Assembly (NCBI GenBank): GCA_025935235.1 | Contig: JAICVT010000054.1 | Location: 1-16,898, forward strand | Direction of reading: 5' to 3' | Source: Ktedonobacterales bacterium | GTDB taxonomy: Bacteria; Chloroflexota; Ktedonobacteria; Ktedonobacterales; JADMIN01 | Length of the DNA: 16,898 bases | Part shown: piece by piece, positions 14,733-16,898 of the stretch | How the letters are laid out: each line of letters opens with the position of its first letter | How positions within the stretch are numbered: position 1 is the first letter of the stretch | Notes under the pieces: model-generated | The model's database searches: none | What the model saw: only the letters and a program-made list of their open reading frames with translations | What the model was told of the DNA's origin: nothing | Translations under genes and position numbers: made by a program

Positions 14733-15717
14733 GCAGATGGGGCAGCGCCAGCGCCAGATTCTCCAGTGTCAGTCGCGGATTGGCATTGACATCCATCGAG
14801 GCCAGCGCGGCCAGCAACTGCGTGAGGTACACGCGCGCTGGCTCCGGGCCAATCGCGGCGCCAACCCGCGCAGCCTCGGCGCGCGCCGCGCCCACCGAGG
14901 TCAGCGCGTGCGCGCCGTTGGCCGCCAGTGTCACATCGCGCCACCAGCCGATCCACACGTCCAGCGCCGCGCGCGCCGAGGCGTTGTCGGAGCCGATGGC
15001 GGCGACGCTGCGCAGGCGCTCGTCAGCGGGCGCCGAGACCAGCGCGACGATGCGCTCCAGCAGACGCTCGCGCTCGGCCTGCTCCTCGGGCCGCTCGAGC
15101 GCGCGCACCGCCCAGCCCAGCCGCCCATTGGCCAGCCCCGCCAGCCGCGCCGCCGCCTCAGGCGCCACACCCCAGCGCTCTTGCAGCGCCTGGCTGACCT
15201 GCTCGAAGCTGAGCGGACGCAGCGCCACGAGCTGGCAGCGCGAGAGGATCGTCGGCAGCACAGTATCGGCGTCTGCCGCCAGCAGCAGGAAGATGACCCC
15301 CTCCGGCGGCTCTTCCAGCATCTTCAGCAGCGTATTGGCGCCGCTTTCCTGCAGCCGCTCGGCGTCGGGGATGATGACGATGCGATAGGCGCTCTCGGTC
15401 GGCGCGAGGTTGGCCAGATGTAGCGCCTCGCGCACATCGTCAATCCTGATCCAGCGCTTGCCTTCGGCTGGCTCGATCAGCGTCAGGTCGGGATGATTGC
15501 CATGCGCGAGCTTGCGGCAGGCGGCGCACTCGCCGCACGCCTCCGACTCGCCCGGCTGGCGGCGCTGGCAGAGCGCGGCCTGCGCTAGCGCCATCGCCAG
15601 GGTGAATTTGCCGACGCCCGCTGGGCCATGCAGCAGGTAGGCATGGCTCAGGCGTGCGCTGGCCAGCGCACGCTCCAGCGTGGCCTGCGCCTGCGCGTTC
15701 CCGACGACATCTCGCAC
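14710..15717 (-). CDS. holB: DNA polymerase III subunit delta prime
   Basis: The 335-residue protein is the delta prime subunit of the clamp loader, which helps open the sliding clamp and load it on primed DNA. It starts RDVVGNAQAQATLERAL, then SHAYLLHGPAGVGKFTLA (Walker A at 31-39), a zinc module with Cys50, Cys61, Cys64 and Cys67, LLKMLEEPP (130-138) and the SRCQ motif (159-162). The complete Walker A lysine is present. I chose GTG at 15717 because GAGGAG (15731-15726) lies 8 nt upstream and family members start just before this motif; an in-frame ATG at 15813 would add 32 residues without a ribosome site. It is divergent from the Lon-domain gene; the usual partner tmk is not adjacent. Confidence 0.93.
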   Translation of the reverse strand: MRDVVGNAQAQATLERALASARLSHAYLLHGPAGVGKFTLAMALAQAALCQRRQPGESEACGECAACRKLAHGNHPDLTLIEPAEGKRWIRIDDVREALHLANLAPTESAYRIVIIPDAERLQESGANTLLKMLEEPPEGVIFLLLAADADTVLPTILSRCQLVALRPLSFEQVSQALQERWGVAPEAAARLAGLANGRLGWAVRALERPEEQAERERLLERIVALVSAPADERLRSVAAIGSDNASARAALDVWIGWWRDVTLAANGAHALTSVGAARAEAARVGAAIGPEPARVYLTQLLAALASMDVNANPRLTLENLALALPHLRAIGARH

Positions 15718-15817
15718 CTGCGCCGCTCCTCGTTGTGATCCAGCTGTGACGCGCCGCGCCCGGCAGGTTGGCGCGGCCTCGTCCCTGCATGATACATTCT
15801 TTTGAAGGGCCATGCGA

Positions 15818-15832
15818 GCGCTCTGGCGGGTA
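15818..15832. repeat. short fragment shared with the large palindrome
   Basis: GCGCTCTGGCGGGTA at 15818-15832 is identical to 16584-16598, which covers the left edge of the 16591-16725 palindrome. After that the sequences differ. It lies in the divergent holB/Lon-domain gap and may be a remnant of the same repeat. Confidence 0.4.
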
Positions 15833-15887
15833 GATTTGGCCCTGAGGCGGGGAATGCCGCGGAGTCGCAGCGCGAGAGGAGTCGGCT

Positions 15888-16565
15888 ATGGCGGACGAGA
15901 TCATCGAGATCCCGCTGTTCCCACTCAATCTGGTGCTGTTCCCCGGAATGGTGCAGCCGCTGCACATCTTTGAGCCGCGCTATCGTGAGATGACGCGCTT
16001 CTGCCTCGACTCCAACATTGCCTTTGGCGTCACGCTGGCCACCCCTGAGAGCGAGTTCGGCCACGAGCAGCCCGAGCGCTTCGGCACGCTGGCGCGTATC
16101 GCCGACTATCAGCGTCTGCCCGATGGGCGCTACAATCTCATCACCGTCGGCGTGCAGCGCTTCGAGGCGCTGGAGCTGTGCCAGGATAAACCCTACCTCA
16201 GCGGCAAAGTGCGGCTGCTGCCCGAAGACATCGGCGCGGGTGACATCGCCAGCCTCACGCTGGAGGCGCGCAGCCTGTTGGACGACTACCTCAGCCTGGT
16301 ACTCTCCATCATGGAGGGCGGCGAGACGAGCATCGCCGTCCCCAAAGACACCGTCGAGCTGTCGTATTTCATCGCCGTCTGCCTGCCCTGCGAGGATGTG
16401 GTCAAGCAGACGCTGCTGGAGGCGCAGACGGCGGTGGACCGTCTGACGCGCGAGCGCGAGCTGCTGCGCATCGAGATCGCGGCCATCAGCACGCAGATCC
16501 TGAACGGCGCGACCAACGGCTGCGCCGACGAGGAAGCGCCCCCCGACCGCAGCCACCTGAACTGA
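15888..16565 (+). CDS. Lon substrate-binding (LonN/PUA-like) domain protein
   Basis: The 225-residue protein consists of the Lon N-terminal substrate-binding domain alone, opening with the hallmark IPLFPLNLVLFPGMVQPLHI and FEPRYREM (residues 8-35), then YNLITVGVQRFEAL (about 92-105) and a helical bundle to about residue 205. There is no AAA+ ATPase or Ser-Lys protease part, so it is not a protease; stand-alone members are common and mostly uncharacterised, perhaps binding unfolded or specific proteins. The last 20 residues are polar. AGGAG lies 6 nt before ATG at 15888. The gene is divergent from holB across 170 bp in which I find no clear promoter, and is followed by a nested palindromic repeat. 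Confidence 0.92.
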   Translation: MADEIIEIPLFPLNLVLFPGMVQPLHIFEPRYREMTRFCLDSNIAFGVTLATPESEFGHEQPERFGTLARIADYQRLPDGRYNLITVGVQRFEALELCQDKPYLSGKVRLLPEDIGAGDIASLTLEARSLLDDYLSLVLSIMEGGETSIAVPKDTVELSYFIAVCLPCEDVVKQTLLEAQTAVDRLTRERELLRIEIAAISTQILNGATNGCADEEAPPDRSHLN

Positions 16566-16590
16566 GGGAGTGGATAGCGGAGCGCGCTCT

Positions 16591-16725
16591 GGCGGGTAAA
16601 CCCGCAGCTAAGTGGCCTGCGGGCCGCGAAGCCTGCCTCCGCAGGCTAGGACTTGGCATCGCGAGGCCCAGCCCGCGCAGGCGGGCTTTGCGGCGGCACG
16701 CCACTTAGCTGCGGGTTTACCCGCC
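16591..16725. repeat. 135-bp nested palindrome with perfect 25-bp arms
   Basis: 16591-16615 and 16701-16725 are perfect inverted copies over 25 bp, and weaker pairing continues inward. Inside are two further stems with 4-nt loops: AGCCTGC (16630-16636) with GCAGGCT (16641-16647), and AGCCCGC (16670-16676) with GCGGGCT (16681-16687). The whole can fold into a three-way junction. It lies between the stop of the Lon-domain gene and the stop of the partial gene on the other strand, and may terminate both. It resembles the element at 8685-8833 in plan. Confidence 0.75.
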
Positions 16726-16738
16726 CGTGGCCTGGCCG

Positions 16739-16898
16739 TCAGAAGTTCTGGTCGTAGCTGCTGATCCGCCAGCCCTCGCCCGCCTGCGCTAGCGTGACGT
16801 GCGCGCTTACGGCGGGCGCCGCGCCACGCCGCAGGTTGAGGGTGAGGCTCGCCACGCCGTCGCTCTGGCTGGCGACGGTGGCCGCACAGGTGGTGACG
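16739..16898 (-). CDS. C-terminal 52 codons of an unknown gene (partial)
   Basis: On the minus strand a frame enters at the window edge and ends with TGA at 16741-16739. The residues include VTTCAATVASQ, LTLNLRRGAAP, VSAHVTLAQAG and the end EGWRISSYDQNF. Alternating hydrophobic strands followed by a Trp-Arg-Ile strand resemble the end of NTF2-like or other small beta-rich domains, but this is too little to name a family. Codons ending in G or C dominate. It is convergent with the Lon-domain gene across the palindromic repeat. Confidence 0.65.
   Translation of the reverse strand, partial: VTTCAATVASQSDGVASLTLNLRRGAAPAVSAHVTLAQAGEGWRISSYDQNF

Noticed and set aside
15718..15813. 32-codon upstream extension of holB
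   Set aside because: No ribosome site for the ATG; GTG at 15717 has GAGGAG at 8-nt spacing and matches the family start.

Overview
The window is high-GC bacterial chromosome with short gaps, clear Shine-Dalgarno sequences and several plausible sigma-70 promoters. The gene set (CheB/CheR/histidine-kinase fusion, zinc-ribbon CheB, A-type Fe-S carrier, CitE-like CoA-ester lyase, stand-alone Lon N-terminal domain protein) and the large nested palindromic repeats suggest a Chloroflexota-like organism. That assignment is an inference from gene style; no rRNA or marker gene is present to prove it.

Left part (1-3048): a possible C-terminus of an unknown gene, a small GC-rich element with hairpin ends, an M20D amidohydrolase gene on the minus strand, and a divergent SAM-dependent methyltransferase with a TTG start and lower-GC codon use. 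Next comes a 455-bp gap holding a 50-bp decayed copy of the metal-binding segment of the M20 gene.

Signalling part (3049-7670): a 1129-residue CheB-CheR-PAS-coiled coil-PAS-histidine kinase fusion, followed by a second CheB-type protein ending in a zinc ribbon. Neither CheB unit has a receiver domain, and no chemoreceptor, CheA, CheW or response regulator is in the window. This looks like a sensory pair adapted from chemotaxis parts rather than a chemotaxis operon.

Middle part (7671-12103): an A-type Fe-S carrier with a duplicated Cys tail and a 101-residue unknown protein form one transcription unit with a good promoter and a terminal hairpin. A nested palindromic repeat follows, then three co-directional genes: an APH-like kinase, a PepT-like M20 peptidase 3 nt downstream, and a CitE/malyl-CoA-lyase-type enzyme.

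Right part (12104-16898): repeat hairpins lie between convergent genes. A 491-residue extremely acidic low-complexity protein (minus strand) is followed by about 950 bp without a convincing gene, but with a strong leftward promoter and a hairpin at its predicted transcript start. Then come holB (DNA polymerase III delta prime, minus strand), a divergent Lon-substrate-binding-domain gene, a 135-bp nested palindrome with perfect 25-bp arms, and the C-terminal 52 codons of an unknown minus-strand gene that runs off the window.

The best leads are the CheB/CheR/HK plus zinc-ribbon CheB pair, the acidic protein with its long promoter-bearing upstream region, the duplicated Cys tail of the Fe-S carrier, the M20 relic, and the two repeat families.
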